A stretch of DNA of 64,000 nucleotides, taken from assembly GCA_038142525.1 (NCBI GenBank), contig JAYQKE010000015.1, positions 1-64,000 on the forward strand. The letters are read 5' to 3'. Of the stretch, positions 20,959-31,174 are shown one piece after another. The translations under genes and the position numbers were made by a program. Origin of the DNA: CAJQHK01 sp038142525 (GTDB lineage: Bacteria; Pseudomonadota; Alphaproteobacteria; Rickettsiales; UBA1997). Each line of letters opens with the position of its first letter. Position 1 is the first letter of the stretch. The notes beneath the pieces are model-generated. The model did not search any database, was not told the origin of the DNA, and worked only from the letters and a program-made list of their open reading frames with translations.

Positions 20959-21084
20959 TTGTGCTTCAATATCTTTATAAATGATCCCTAACAAATATGG
21001 GAAACATCGATGGTAAATTTTAATTACTTATAAGTCAACAATTATCAAGAAATCAAGTAATAGTAAAATTTAAGAAATCCATAA

Positions 21085-21113
21085 AAAAACTAAGAATTAA
21101 TCTTTTAGTTTTT
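21085..21113 (-). terminator. terminator after the LamG-like gene
   Basis: AAAAACTAA and TTAGTTTTT form a 9-bp stem. On the minus strand it is followed by a run of T, about 10 bases past the LamG-like stop. Apart from this hairpin I see nothing in 20959-21123. Confidence 0.6.
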
Positions 21114-21123
21114 CCAAGGTTTT

Positions 21124-21441
21124 TTAACTACCAGCTGGTGTTGGATCAACATTATCATTAGTGCCATCATCATCACTATCAGATATAGATTCTAATCCCC
21201 ATTTCTTAGATAAATAATGAGTAACATGTGCCCTTTCTGATACTGTTAATTCACGATCAAAAGCAATAATTTCAGCAATTTTTCCATCAAATTGTCTATT
21301 AAGAAAATGTGAACTTAATTGATATCGAAAAGATACGCCAAAAGAGTCGTTAGATCTATAACTATGAATGATATGATAATCCTCAGACGATACATTAAGA
21401 GTTTGATCACCATTAATATAAACTTTATCGGTTTCATTATA
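21124..21441 (-). pseudogene. LamG-like secreted protein, 3' part (split gene)
   Basis: About 105 codons are open up to the IS-C boundary. They read YNETDKVYINGDQTLNVSS, then FDGKIAEIIAFDRELTVSER and AHVTHYLSKKWGLES, the typical end of a concanavalin/LamG-like domain, then an Asp-rich calcium-site-like tail (DSDDDGTNDNVDPTPAG). It joins in frame with the 5' part ending at 24051 (...NPHIAV). The joined reading HIAVI-YNETDKVYING shows no lost residues. Confidence 0.75.
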
Positions 21442-22790
21442 GGAACCTCTGATTTTCCTATTTAATTTTGTCTATTTTTTCATTTTTCAGAAAAAATTTT
21501 TATAATTTGGATAAAGATTGCTAATTTTGTTAAAAATTAACAATCTTTATCCAAATTTAGGCATTATTTGTGGTAATTTCTCTAGTTTCTTGTCTAATTT
21601 TACCATTTTTGGCTAAATTAGACACATTTATCCCTTGTTACGCTGTATTTGGTAGTATTTTTCTAACCATATAGAGATTAGCAAGGGATGATAGCATTTG
21701 TAATTGATTAGTATTCTTTTGTAAACCATTATATCTAACCTTTCTATAGCCCCAAAGATGCTTTATAATTTGAAATGGATGTTCAACTTTAGCTCGAACT
21801 GATGAAAATTGTTTATTCCTCTTTTTTTGCTTATTTGAAAGTTTTTTGTTAGATTTAGCTCTATTGGTTATACCATAAAATATATTGTGATTCCTACAAA
21901 ATCTTTTTATTGCCTTATCATCATAGGCCTTGTCACCAAATAAAGAAGTTTCATCACCATGTAATAACTCCTCTGTTTTAGTAGAATCATGATCTTTAGC
22001 TGTCGTCGTGACAATAGAATGAATAATTGGCTTACCCTTAGTTTGCACACCAATATGAGACTTCATGCCAAAATAATAATTCTTCCCTTTCTTGGTAGAA
22101 GACATCTCTTGGTCCCTTTTCCTCTTCTTGTTTTTTGTGCTAGTTGGAGCAGATATTAATGTCGCATCAGTTATCGTACCCTCCTTCAACAAAAGATCAT
22201 TCTCTTCAAGATATGAATTTACCTCGTTAAATATAATCGACGATAAATTATGCTTTTCCAATAAATGACGGAATCTCAATATCACAGTCTCATCCGGAAC
22301 ATTATCAATACCAATATCAATATTTAAGAATTTTTGAAAACTTATTCTATCATATATAGCATCCTCCATAGCTGGATCACTAAGACCAAACCACTGCTGT
22401 AACAAATGAATCTTAAATATTAATAATAAATCTGTCACCTTCCTGCCACCGTAATCACTAGTACCATTAGGATAAAAAGGCTCTATCTTATCAATCAATC
22501 TTTGCCATGGAATAATATCCGTCATTTGATTAAGAAACTTCTCCGCTCTTAATTTTCTACCAGAAATTGCTAATGAAAAAAATGATTGCTGGGTTGCCAT
22601 AATTATATATTTTATTTGAATTTAATATATCAATAATAAGCAAAAAAGCTAGATAAATCAAGCTTTTCTGGCTATTTTTATCAAATAAATTCAAACAAAA
22701 TTTTATAAAATAACTTTGCTAAACTTTGGCAAAAATAACAAAATTAAACAGTTTCAAATCTATAAATTAGATAATTGGTTTTTCAGAGGT
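21442..22790 (-). mobile_element. IS-C (IS5-type) copy A, right end truncated
   Basis: The left terminus GGAACCTCTGATTTTCC at 21442 is flanked by TATA. The intact transposase is at 21638-22600. The other end stops at ...TTTCAGAGGT at 22790, where IS-D sequence starts mid-gene, so the last bases and target duplication are missing: a rearranged junction, not a clean insertion. Confidence 0.9.
21638..22600 (-). CDS. IS5-family transposase (IS-C)
   Basis: A 320-residue DDE transposase starting MATQQSFFSLAISGRKLRAE. An N-terminal DUF772-type domain (YGGRKVTDLLLIFKIHLLQQ, ETVILRFRHLLEKHNL) is followed by DDE positions in TITDATLISAP, SLFGDKAYDD and VRAKVEHPFQ. The frame is intact. The copy at 54521-55483 differs in having Leu for His in VEHPFQ. 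Confidence 0.93.
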   Translation of the reverse strand: MATQQSFFSLAISGRKLRAEKFLNQMTDIIPWQRLIDKIEPFYPNGTSDYGGRKVTDLLLIFKIHLLQQWFGLSDPAMEDAIYDRISFQKFLNIDIGIDNVPDETVILRFRHLLEKHNLSSIIFNEVNSYLEENDLLLKEGTITDATLISAPTSTKNKKRKRDQEMSSTKKGKNYYFGMKSHIGVQTKGKPIIHSIVTTTAKDHDSTKTEELLHGDETSLFGDKAYDDKAIKRFCRNHNIFYGITNRAKSNKKLSNKQKKRNKQFSSVRAKVEHPFQIIKHLWGYRKVRYNGLQKNTNQLQMLSSLANLYMVRKILPNTA

Positions 22791-23650
22791 TACCATATCC
22801 TCCATTTGATTAATCTCAGATTGATTGGCTGGAATTGTTTTGGTTTTATTGATAAATCCTTCTTCATCTGTTGTGGCAAATGATTTAAATCCAAAATGAT
22901 ATTTATTTCCCTTCTTTAGCCAAGTGGCATCTGGATCTGCCGATTCTGATTGCTCAATAGTTAAGTTTCCTATTTTATTATTAGAAATTTGATCTTCATT
23001 CCTGTCTTTAGTAATATTATCTTCTATTGTCTTTGTCCTATTTGGTCTAGAATTAGACTCAATCAATGTAGCATCTATTACTGCAAGATTAGCTTTTTTA
23101 ACTTTGAGATTATTCTCTGATAATTGATTATTAATCTCAGATAATAATTTATCTAACAAATCTCTTTCAATTAATTTATTTCTGAATCTACAGATAGTTG
23201 AATGATCTGGCACCTTATCACTAATATCAAAGCCACAAAATGATATAAAATCAAGCCTTACCTTTACAGCATATTCTAATTCTTCATCGCTTAAACTATT
23301 CCATTGACCAAGTAGAACAAGCTTTAACATAGATATTTTATCATAAGATTTTCTACCTCTGTCGCTATTTTCATTAAAGTCTTTTTTGTGAATCTTGACC
23401 AAATAAGATCTCAACCTCTCCCAATTTATTAATTTATCTAACTTTAACAATTTACTGTCATTTTTTAATCTCTCTTGAATGGAAATAGAAGCAAAAGTAA
23501 CCATAATTTATTAATATTTCATTATAATAAACAGCAATAAAGCTAGATAAATACTAGCTTTATTGCTGTTTTATTCAAGAAAAAATTGATGAAATTAAGA
23601 AAAAACCAAGAGAAAGTTAGGGAAATTTTAATGATCTATGCAAAGGTCTT
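22791..23650 (-). mobile_element. IS-D (IS5-type) copy A, 3' truncated
   Basis: Starts mid-transposase at the IS-C junction and ends at the terminal repeat (AAGACCTTTGCAT read inward) at 23650. The transposase fragment (23504 down to 22791) covers the N-terminal ~238 residues and lacks the last catalytic region. Between gene and end is an 18-bp hairpin, as in the complete copy at 37048-38427. It belongs to a block repeated at 32247-33993. Confidence 0.88.
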
Positions 23651-23777
23651 ATAATTTATTAAATTAAATTTTTAATTAACAGATGAAAAAATATTAGCAT
23701 ATTTTTCCATCTTCCAAATCGAAATTTAAAGAAATTATAGTCTATGAAATTTAAAAATTAATGGTCTGAATTTTAGG
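23651..23777 (-). mobile_element. IS-E (IS3-type) left-end fragment
   Basis: Matches the first ~125 bases of IS-E (compare 39666-39795): TCAGACCATTAATTTTTAAA and the leader before orfA. IS-D is inserted at its orfA start codon. A second copy is at 33108-33233. Confidence 0.75.
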
Positions 23778-24050
23778 GGGCATTTCTGCCAACTTTATTT
23801 TTAATGTTTAATCCATCTTCACCATGTAATCTATATTCTTTTAACCACTTTCCAAGGGATGACCTGCCAATAGAAAATATTTCCATTACTTCCTTCCAAC
23901 TCATTTTCTTTTCAACAATACAAGCAACGGCTTGTTTTCTGATTAACATTTTTGACTCCTGAGATAAATTCCTAATATTTTGTATTTCCATACACAATAT
24001 TATAAGAGCTAAATTCTAAAAGTCTACTAATTTATGAAAGGGGTAATATT
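23778..24050 (-). mobile_element. IS-G remnant within the LamG-like gene
   Basis: Encodes the 74-residue N-terminal helix-turn-helix part (MSWKEVMEIFSIGRSSLGKW, LKEYRLHGEDGLNIKNKVGR) of the IS-G transposase, starting at 23997. It is truncated by IS-E at 23777. The outer end (AAGGGGTAATATT) directly adjoins the LamG-like coding sequence at a TA site. Confidence 0.7.
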
Positions 24051-24520
24051 ACAGCAATATGAGGATTGACTATGTTATTATCATCCAAAACTGACATATC
24101 AATGCCATTAATAGTCTGACCATTTAACTCATAGAAAAATATTCCAGATCTAATACCAGCTCTGGCAATAGGAGTACCACCAGAGAGATTCTCATAAGCA
24201 GAAAAAAATATTTGATCGCCAGATAAAGCGGCAGAATTATCTCTATCAAAAGTAAAATGTATAGAATAACCCCCATTATTACGACCAGCTATCAGGGAAT
24301 TAAGATTATTCCTTTTATCACCAATATTACCAATATTAGAATTATTATAAAGAGTTACCACACCATCATTAGCCTTGTCAGTACAAGATCCAGCCTGTGG
24401 CAGAAAATCAATATCATTATCAGAGAGTTTGAGACAAGAAGCAAAGGATGTGGTAGAGAAGGAAAGGAATATTATGAGGATAAATAATATTTTGCTGATT
24501 TTTTGAATGTGAGTAGTCAT
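24051..24520 (-). pseudogene. LamG-like secreted protein, 5' part (copy A)
   Basis: Begins with a signal peptide (MTTHIQKISKILFILIIFLS then FSTTSFAS), followed by LSDNDIDFLPQAGSCTDKAN and a beta-rich region ending NPHIAV, where the IS nest starts. In-frame continuation is at 21441-21124; the reconstructed protein is about 260 residues and predicted to be exported. The start lies 25 bases beyond the lpxA stop. A near-identical copy of this 5' part is at 33508-33977, with Ala versus Thr in DNSA[AT]LSGD. Function is unknown; LamG-like folds bind sugars or proteins. Confidence 0.72.
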
Positions 24521-24545
24521 GAGATTGTTGAAATATAGTTATTAA

Positions 24546-25328
24546 TTAAGGCTTGCAAATCCCTCTTTTACCCTTTTTTCTAATAAATTGATTCATTTCT
24601 TCTATTAAAGGATCTTGTCCTAATTCCTCTAAAGCAGAATCAAGATTCTTATTAAAATTATCATTTTGAAATAGATCCTTATAGAATTTTCTAACTGCAT
24701 TAATTGAATCCCTATCAATCTTTCCTCTCTTAAGGCCAATTAAATTTAAGCCAGATAATTTTGCTCTTTCTCCCATAACTGTTGTAAATGGTAGGACATT
24801 ATGTTCAACACCCGACATGCCGCCAATCATAGCAAAGCGGCCAATTTTAACAAATTGATGAATAGCTGAAAGACCACCTATTACGGCGTGATCACCAACA
24901 TGAACATGACCAGCAAGAGTGGCATTATTAGCCATAATAACATTATCTCCAATCAAGCAATCATGAGCAATATGAGAAGAAATCATAAAAAGACAATCAT
25001 TACCAATTTTAGTAATTAGATTATCATCTTTGGTTCCGGGATGAATGGTAACATATTCACGGATTTTATTATTATTACCGATGATAATTTGTGATTCTTC
25101 ACCTTGATATTTTAAATCTTGGGGATCTTCACCAATTACTGCAAAAGGAAAAAAAACATTATTATCACCAATTTTGGTATCTCCAGTAATTATAACGTTA
25201 GATTTAATGATATTATTATCGCCAATTTTTACCTTTGGACCAATGATGGAAAAGGCACCAATTTCAATATTTTTTCCTATTTTTGCTTTTGGATCAATGA
25301 TTGCAGTTGGATGAATTTTTATTGTCAT
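24546..25328 (-). CDS. lpxA: UDP-N-acetylglucosamine acyltransferase
   Basis: LpxA performs the first step of lipid A synthesis. The left-handed beta-helix hexapeptide repeats are clear (IHPTAIIDPKAKIGKNIEIG), the catalytic His lies in LAGHVHVGDHAVIGG and IHQFVKIGRFAMIGG follows. The C-terminal helical part includes GLKRGKIDRDSINAVRK. It is intact with 260 residues and starts 2 bases after the fabZ stop. Confidence 0.95.
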   Translation of the reverse strand: MTIKIHPTAIIDPKAKIGKNIEIGAFSIIGPKVKIGDNNIIKSNVIITGDTKIGDNNVFFPFAVIGEDPQDLKYQGEESQIIIGNNNKIREYVTIHPGTKDDNLITKIGNDCLFMISSHIAHDCLIGDNVIMANNATLAGHVHVGDHAVIGGLSAIHQFVKIGRFAMIGGMSGVEHNVLPFTTVMGERAKLSGLNLIGLKRGKIDRDSINAVRKFYKDLFQNDNFNKNLDSALEELGQDPLIEEMNQFIRKKGKRGICKP

Positions 25329-25330
25329 AT

Positions 25331-25780
25331 TTATTTATCAACAATCATTGCAGAAAAATCAGCCTCAGTAACCACAACATCATTTACTTTGGCCTTACCT
25401 GAAAATTTCCAGAAATTCTTTTTGAATTTTACTAATTGAATGTGAAGTTCTAAGACATCTCCTGGTGTAACGATTTTTTTAAATTTTACATTATCAATAG
25501 TTGTAAAATAAATGAGCTTTTGCCCTAAGCTCATATCATAAGCAAGATGCGGTAATAAAGCAGAAGTTTGAGCCATAGCTTCAATTATCATTACGCCTGG
25601 CATAACTTGCTTTCCTGGAACATGGCCCATAAAATGCGGTTCGTTAAAGGTAACATTTTTAATCCCCACAACTTTTTCCTTATCAGCATCAATAACTTTA
25701 TCGACTAATAATAATGGATATCTATGAGGTAATGCTTCCAATATATCTTGTATATCTAAGTTTTTTTTAATTTCTGTCAT
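25331..25780 (-). CDS. fabZ: 3-hydroxyacyl-ACP dehydratase
   Basis: FabZ dehydrates 3-hydroxyacyl-ACP in fatty acid elongation. The hot-dog fold markers are LPHRYPLLLVDKV, the catalytic FNEPHFMGHVPGKQVMPGV and EAMAQTSALL. It is intact with 149 residues. The order AGCS transporter-fabZ-lpxA with 5- and 2-base gaps indicates one operon and preserves the usual fabZ-lpxA pair. Confidence 0.95.
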   Translation of the reverse strand: MTEIKKNLDIQDILEALPHRYPLLLVDKVIDADKEKVVGIKNVTFNEPHFMGHVPGKQVMPGVMIIEAMAQTSALLPHLAYDMSLGQKLIYFTTIDNVKFKKIVTPGDVLELHIQLVKFKKNFWKFSGKAKVNDVVVTEADFSAMIVDK

Positions 25781-25785
25781 CTTTT

Positions 25786-27127
25786 TTATTTTTTAATTTT
25801 AAAAGTATTCTTAAAAATTACTTTTCTCAGTAATATTAAGGCAATTACATTTGGTATTACCATTAAGGCAATTAATAAATCTGCAATATCAATTATTAGA
25901 TCTAAATCTTTAATTGAACCTATAAAGATAGCTCCTAAAAAGAAAAATTTATAGATATATTTATGTTTTGGACCAAATAGATAGGCAAAGGAATTTTCAC
26001 CATAATAAGCCCAAGTAATCATAGTTGAAAAGGCCAAAAGAGATACTGTAATAGTGATAAAGATACCTGCATAAGGCAAAGATAAGATTTGAAAATGACT
26101 GAACAGTAAGTAAAATTCCGGTAATTTTATCTGGTCGCGTCAGATGATCTCCAGAAATTAAAATAACAAAGGCAGTTGCTGAGCAGACAATGATAGTATC
26201 AATAAAAGGACTTAAAACACTAACCGATGCTTGTTTGGTAATATCTTTACTTTTTTTGACGGCGCCATAAATGATTGGTGTTGTGCCAAGACCCGATTCA
26301 TTAGAAAATATTGCTCTTTGAACACCAATGGCAATAATACTACCAACTGTACCACCAAGAGCGGCGTCAACAATAAAAGCGTTCTTAACTATAGAGAATA
26401 AGACTCCGGGAACGGCAGGAATATTAAGAAATATTAAAATTAAAGCCACACCGACATAAAAAAGACACATAAATGGTACTAATTTTTCTGCCACATGGCC
26501 AATTCTTTTAATACCACCAAAAATAACTATGGCTACTAAAATAGCACAAATAATACCAGTTACTGATGTGGTAACACCAAATTCAAAATTTAAGATTGAA
26601 GAGACCTGGTTGGCTTGATACATAGCACCGGTTCCGGCTGCTCCAATGAAGGTGAAAATAGCAAAAAAAGTTGCCAAGAAGTGATATTTTTTCTTTAACC
26701 CCTTTTTAATATAGTAAATTGGGCCACCAAAATGTTTTTTACCATCTTCACTAGATTCTTGATAATAAATTGCCAAAAAAGTTTCGGCATAACGAACTGC
26801 CATACCAGCTAAAGCTGTAACCCACATCCAAAATACCGCACCATGACCACCAAGCTGAATAGCGACAGCAACACCTGCAATATTACCAAGATCAACCGCT
26901 CCTGCAATTGTTGCCGTTAATGCTTGAAAGTTGCTGATATCTTGATCCTTATCTTGATTATATTTCCTATCCTCTTTTAGAGCTGAAATACTTTTTTTAA
27001 GAGCTTTAAATTGAAAGAGTTTTAATTTAAATGAAAAATAAAGAGCGCTGCCAAGGCAGAAATAGGTTACTATATAAGACCAAAGAAAATTCTTTGAATC
27101 ACCTACAATATTGGCAAAAAGTTCCAT
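25786..27127 (-). pseudogene. alanine/glycine:cation symporter (AGCS), one frameshift
   Basis: An AGCS-family amino-acid/sodium symporter with multiple membrane helices. Signature regions include TATIAGAVDLGNIAGVAVAI, FWMWVTALAGMAVRYAETFL, FGGPIYYIKKGL and GVQRAIFSNESGLGTTPI. A single-base shift near 26085 breaks it. The other frame continues SLPYAGIFITITVSLLAFST, then AYYGENSFAYLFG, and ends KNTFKIKK at 25786. Restored length is about 446 residues, normal. It is the first gene of the fabZ-lpxA unit. Confidence 0.88.
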
Positions 27128-27424
27128 TATAATTTGGATTAGTTGATTAGTTGGATATATGAATTCATGAGATTGTAATTAAAAAGTAATTGTAATTTGT
27201 TTTCAAGGTTTAATTTATACAATACCACCTCCCTACAGCAAAAAGTGTCTTTAAAGTTAGAAATTGGTATTAATCAGAATCCAACATAACACCTTCCTAT
27301 TTTAAAAATAATTTTAGAAAACTACATATTTAGCATTCCGTTGCCTGTATAACCTCTGAAAAACTAAAAATTGAAATTTTTATTTTATATTTTACAATCT
27401 TTTTTTAATGATAATTGGTACTAG
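27128..27424. other. intergenic region with a MITE-end relic
   Basis: The divergent spacer between the AGCS gene and plsC. AACCTCTGAAAAACTAAAAA at 27351-27370 matches the left MITE end without the terminal GG. I see no ORF, clear promoter or RNA in the rest. Confidence 0.45.
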
Positions 27425-28189
27425 ATGAAGATTCGCTCATATATTTTTAACATTATTTTAATATTATTTACCATTTGTCATAATATTTTCTATTTTGCTT
27501 TTGTGCCAATATTTTTGGTGTTAGATTTCATTTCTAAATTATTAGGTAAAGAATTTGGTCTTAATAGATTTGTTGCTGATAAAATGGCAAAATTTTGGTC
27601 AGAATTTCTTATGTTTTTACTGAGAATTACCTGTGATATTAGTTATGAAGTAAGGGGTAAAGAAAATATTCCAAAAGACAGATCGGTTATTATCGCCTCC
27701 AAACATCAATCAATGTGGGAAACAATTATAATGCATCTGATAGTGCATCGTCCAGTTTATATTTTTAAAAAAGAGCTTTTAAAAATTCCTTTTTACGGTT
27801 GGTATCTTCGCTTTATGAGTGGCATCATTGCTGATAGAGATGGAGGCCCTAGAGCTTTAAAAAATATTGTTAAATCTGCCAAAAAATATATTAAAAATAA
27901 ACAAGATATTATTATTTTCCCACAAGGTACTAGAACAAAAATCGGCGCTAAAGTTGAAGATTACCCATATCAATCAGGCTTAGTTGGGCTTTATGGTTTT
28001 TTAAAATTGCCAGTTGTGCCGGCAGCTTTAAATTCTGGTCTTTATTGGAATAAAGATAGTAAAAAATCAGGAAAAATTATCATTGAATTTTTACCAATCA
28101 TTGAATCTGGTCTTGATAAGAAAAAATTTGTAAATTTATTGCAAGGTGCGATAGAGAAAAAAAGTGATGAATTATTAAAAAATGACTAA
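27425..28189 (+). CDS. plsC: 1-acyl-sn-glycerol-3-phosphate acyltransferase
   Basis: PlsC acylates lysophosphatidate to phosphatidate at the membrane. After an N-terminal hydrophobic segment come the catalytic motif SKHQSMWET (alphaproteobacterial variant of HX4D with Glu), YIFKKELLKIPFYGWYL and IIFPQGTRT. It is intact with 254 residues. The 3' end overlaps purE by 8 bases. Confidence 0.9.
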   Translation: MKIRSYIFNIILILFTICHNIFYFAFVPIFLVLDFISKLLGKEFGLNRFVADKMAKFWSEFLMFLLRITCDISYEVRGKENIPKDRSVIIASKHQSMWETIIMHLIVHRPVYIFKKELLKIPFYGWYLRFMSGIIADRDGGPRALKNIVKSAKKYIKNKQDIIIFPQGTRTKIGAKVEDYPYQSGLVGLYGFLKLPVVPAALNSGLYWNKDSKKSGKIIIEFLPIIESGLDKKKFVNLLQGAIEKKSDELLKND

Positions 28190-28667
28190 AAATATTATTT
28201 CAGTAATAATGGGTAGCAATTCTGATTTTGCAATTATGGGTAAAGCCTGTGAAATTTTAGAGGAATTTGGCGTAAATTATGAAAAGAAAATTATTTCAGC
28301 TCATAGAACTCCAGATCGTCTTTATGAATTTGCCAAAAATGCTAAAAAAAATAATATTAAGGCCATAATTGCTGGTGCGGGCGGTGCGGCGCATTTGCCA
28401 GGTATGGTTGCTTCCATGACTACAATTCCTGTTTTTGGCGTTCCTGTTGCTAGTAAAAATCTTAAAGGTTTGGATAGCTTGCTTTCAATTGTGCAAATGC
28501 CATATGGCGTTCCTGTTGGTAGTTTGGCAATTGGTGAGGCTGGCGCTAAAAATGCCGCCTTAATGGCAATAGCTATTTTAGCTTTAATAGATGATAATAT
28601 TGCTAAAAAATTAGAAGAATTTAGAAGAAAACAAACTGAATCTATAGAATTAGAGCCAAATTTATAA
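28182..28667 (+). CDS. purE: N5-carboxyaminoimidazole ribonucleotide mutase
   Basis: PurE rearranges N5-CAIR to CAIR in purine synthesis. Visible motifs are MGSNSDFAIM, YEKKIISAHRTPDRLYEFA, IAGAGGAAHLPGMVAS and PVFGVPVASKNLKGLDSLLS. It is intact with 161 residues. It overlaps plsC upstream, and its last base is the first base of the murD ATG. Confidence 0.95.
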   Translation: MTKNIISVIMGSNSDFAIMGKACEILEEFGVNYEKKIISAHRTPDRLYEFAKNAKKNNIKAIIAGAGGAAHLPGMVASMTTIPVFGVPVASKNLKGLDSLLSIVQMPYGVPVGSLAIGEAGAKNAALMAIAILALIDDNIAKKLEEFRRKQTESIELEPNL

Positions 28668-30057
28668 TGGAAAAGATAGTCATTTTTGGATTAGCAAGAT
28701 CAAATATTGCGGTTATTAATTTTTTATCAAAATTAGATTGCAAGCTCCAAATTCATGATGATAAAAAGGCGGCAATTGACAATATTCAAAATCTGCCCAA
28801 TATTACAAAATGTTATGATATTAATGATATAAATTGGGATGGAGTTTCAAAATTAATTCTATCTCCTGGTGTACCATTATATTTTCCAAAACCCCATAAA
28901 ATTGTTCAATTAGCTAATCATCATAAAATTCAGATCATTTCTGATATTGAATATTTTTATCATTTTTTTCCCAAACAAAATTATATTGCCGTTACTGGTT
29001 CTAATGGCAAATCAACTGTTACTAATTTAATTGCTAAAATTTTTGCTAATTCTAAAAAGAAATATGATTTTGGAGGCAATATTGGTCGCGCTATTTTTGA
29101 TATGGATATTTTGCCAGAAAATAGTCATTATATTTTAGAACTTTCTTCATATCAATTAGATCTAATATATCAAACTAAACTCAAAATTGCTATTTTATTA
29201 AATATTACTCCCGATCATTTGGAAAGACATGGAAATTTTGAAAATTATATCACTTCTAAAAAGAGAATTTTTCAGAATCAAGATCAAGAAGATTACGCTA
29301 TTATTGGAGTTGATAATAAAGAAACTGCTAAAATTTATCAGGAATTAAAAGAGGATAATGATTTCAAAGCAAGATTAATAGCATTTTCTAATAGAAAAAT
29401 TCTTAAAGATGGTTTTGCAATAGTAAATCAGATTATTTATCAGGATAGAAAAGAAATTGCCAATTTACAGGAAAAAATTTTAATTAAGGGAGAGCATAAT
29501 TTAGAAAATATTTTGGCCAGTTTTATAGCTGCTTATTTGTCAGGAATTTCTATTGAAATTATCATTAAAACAATTGCCCAATTTACTGGTCTCAAACATC
29601 GTATGGAATTTGTTAGAAAAATTGATAATGTTAATTTTATTAATGATAGCAAGGCAACAAATCTACAATCTGCCATTATGGCTATTAAAAATTTTAAAAA
29701 TATTTATTTAATTTTAGGTGGAAAAATTAAGGATGATGATTTCAATCTTTTACAAAACTATCACAAAAATATTACAAAATGTTATTTAATTGGTGACTCT
29801 AGTAATGAATTATATGATATTTTATCTGATAAGATAGATTGTATAAAGTCGGTTGATTTAAAATCTGCTATTGACCAATCCTATCAGGATGCTAAATATC
29901 ATTCTGGACAATCTTGTGATTGGGAGTCTAATATTTTACTCTCACCTCTGTCATGACTTCTTTTGACCAATGGCAAGATTTTGAAGAAAGGGGGCAGTTT
30001 TTTATCGATTATGTAAAGAATTTAAAGCCCAGAATTGGTATTATTAACAGAGCCTAA
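28667..30057 (+). pseudogene. murD: UDP-N-acetylmuramoylalanine-D-glutamate ligase, late frameshift
   Basis: MurD adds D-Glu in peptidoglycan precursor synthesis. Domains in order: N-terminal Rossmann part (VIFGLARSNIAVINFL), ATP-binding VTGSNGKSTVTNLIAK, LELSSYQLDLI, NITPDHLERHG, and C-terminal FINDSKATNLQSA and ILGGK. The annotated frame stops at 29956 after ILLSP. A single-base shift near 29945 restores SFDQWQDFEERGQFFIDYVK to the stop at 30055-30057, which matches the normal MurD end. About 462 residues are restored. It follows purE with a one-base overlap. Confidence 0.92.
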
Positions 30058-30085
30058 AGTTAGATGATGAGGATAGTTTAAATAT

Positions 30086-30114
30086 TTGACTCAGCCTTAA
30101 AATTGTGATATAAT
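30086..30114 (+). promoter_or_regulatory. consensus sigma-70 promoter
   Basis: TTGACT at 30086-30091 and TATAAT at 30109-30114 are separated by exactly 17 bases and lie 40 bases upstream of the effector-like ORF at 30155. It is the best promoter match I found in the window. Confidence 0.75.
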
Positions 30115-30154
30115 CATAAGTTGGTCAATATAATAAACTTAAATTAATATAAAT

Positions 30155-30952
30155 ATGCCAACAACAACACCGCCAATAACACCAAGAACACCACCACCTC
30201 ATAGAGAAGAATTTGAAAGTGCAGTAAAAGGCAAAAATAATGAAACTGAAAATTTTGCAATAGAACCTTTGCCATTAAATACAGCAGAAGAAGCAATGAG
30301 TGCGCCACATCTTATCGTTGGCGAGATTCATCAACATATCGAACCCAAGAAATTTGTTATAGAAGCTATAGAAGGGGGAGGTATTAATGTGTTGTTTATG
30401 GAGCATATTGATTCAAAAGCAAAGGAATATTTTAAAAACCCAAAATTTAAACAATATTTTACAGATTGGCTAGATAGAGATTACAAATCATTGAAAAGAG
30501 AATTAGATAGGCTCGACCAAAAAGATATGATTGAACCCGATACACCGGGACTAATAGATTCTGATGATAGAGAAAAAATGCTAAAAATTATTAAACATCT
30601 AAAAGATTTAGATAGCTCATATCTTGGTAATAAATTGATAGGTCGATCAGATTCTGGTTTTGTGGGTCTCATTAAATCGGCTCTTGCACAAGGAGTTGAA
30701 ATAGTCCCTGTTGATGATCAGAGTATATATAATAACCGCATATCAGGAAGAGTTACAGGAACAGATAGGATCGAGGGATTTAATAAGCATGCTACTAAAG
30801 TGGCACAAGAATATTTAGGAGACAATCCAGAATGTCGGTCAATATTTAACTGGGTCAGTTCATGCCGCCAGAACTTATGAAGCAGAAGGTAATGGCGAAT
30901 CATATTCTCATATATCTTCTTTGCATGAAACATTAAATATGCCAACCTTATT
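30155..30952 (+). pseudogene. TraB/Tiki/EreA-superfamily effector-like protein, frameshifted and IS-truncated
   Basis: A Pro/Thr-rich N-terminus (MPTTTPPITPRTPPPHREEF) precedes a domain with APHLIVGEIHQHIEP (Gly56-Glu57, His59) and INVLFMEHIDSKAKEYF (Glu83-His84). This is the GExH ... hydrophobic-E-H pattern of the TraB/ChaN/EreA (Tiki) superfamily, also seen as domains of bacterial toxins. A single-base shift near 30835 is followed by VGQYLTGSVHAARTYEAEGN and LHETLNMPTLL, resembling the C-terminal G-x-x-H half of that fold. IS-D begins at 30953 and supplies the final codons. No signal peptide is visible. The assignment is by pattern only. Confidence 0.55.
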
Positions 30953-31174
30953 AAGACCTTTGCATAAATCATTGATTTTTCTCTAATTTTCCTTCAGAAT
31001 ATTTTTTTGAAGGAAATTTTTGGAAAAAACTGTATTTTTTGATATTTTTGACAATTTATTGGCAAAAATATTGGTTATTTCGGTGTTTTTGTGGTATTCT
31101 TTGTTGTTTTGTGGATTTTGGACACAATTATCCTAATTCCAGTTGTTTTGGTGGCACCAATGCTTTTATTTTAT

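Noticed and set aside
24257..24487. Plus-strand ORF within the LamG-like gene (and its twin at 33714-33944)
   Set aside because: It is antisense to a frame with a clear signal peptide and fold and has no recognisable features.
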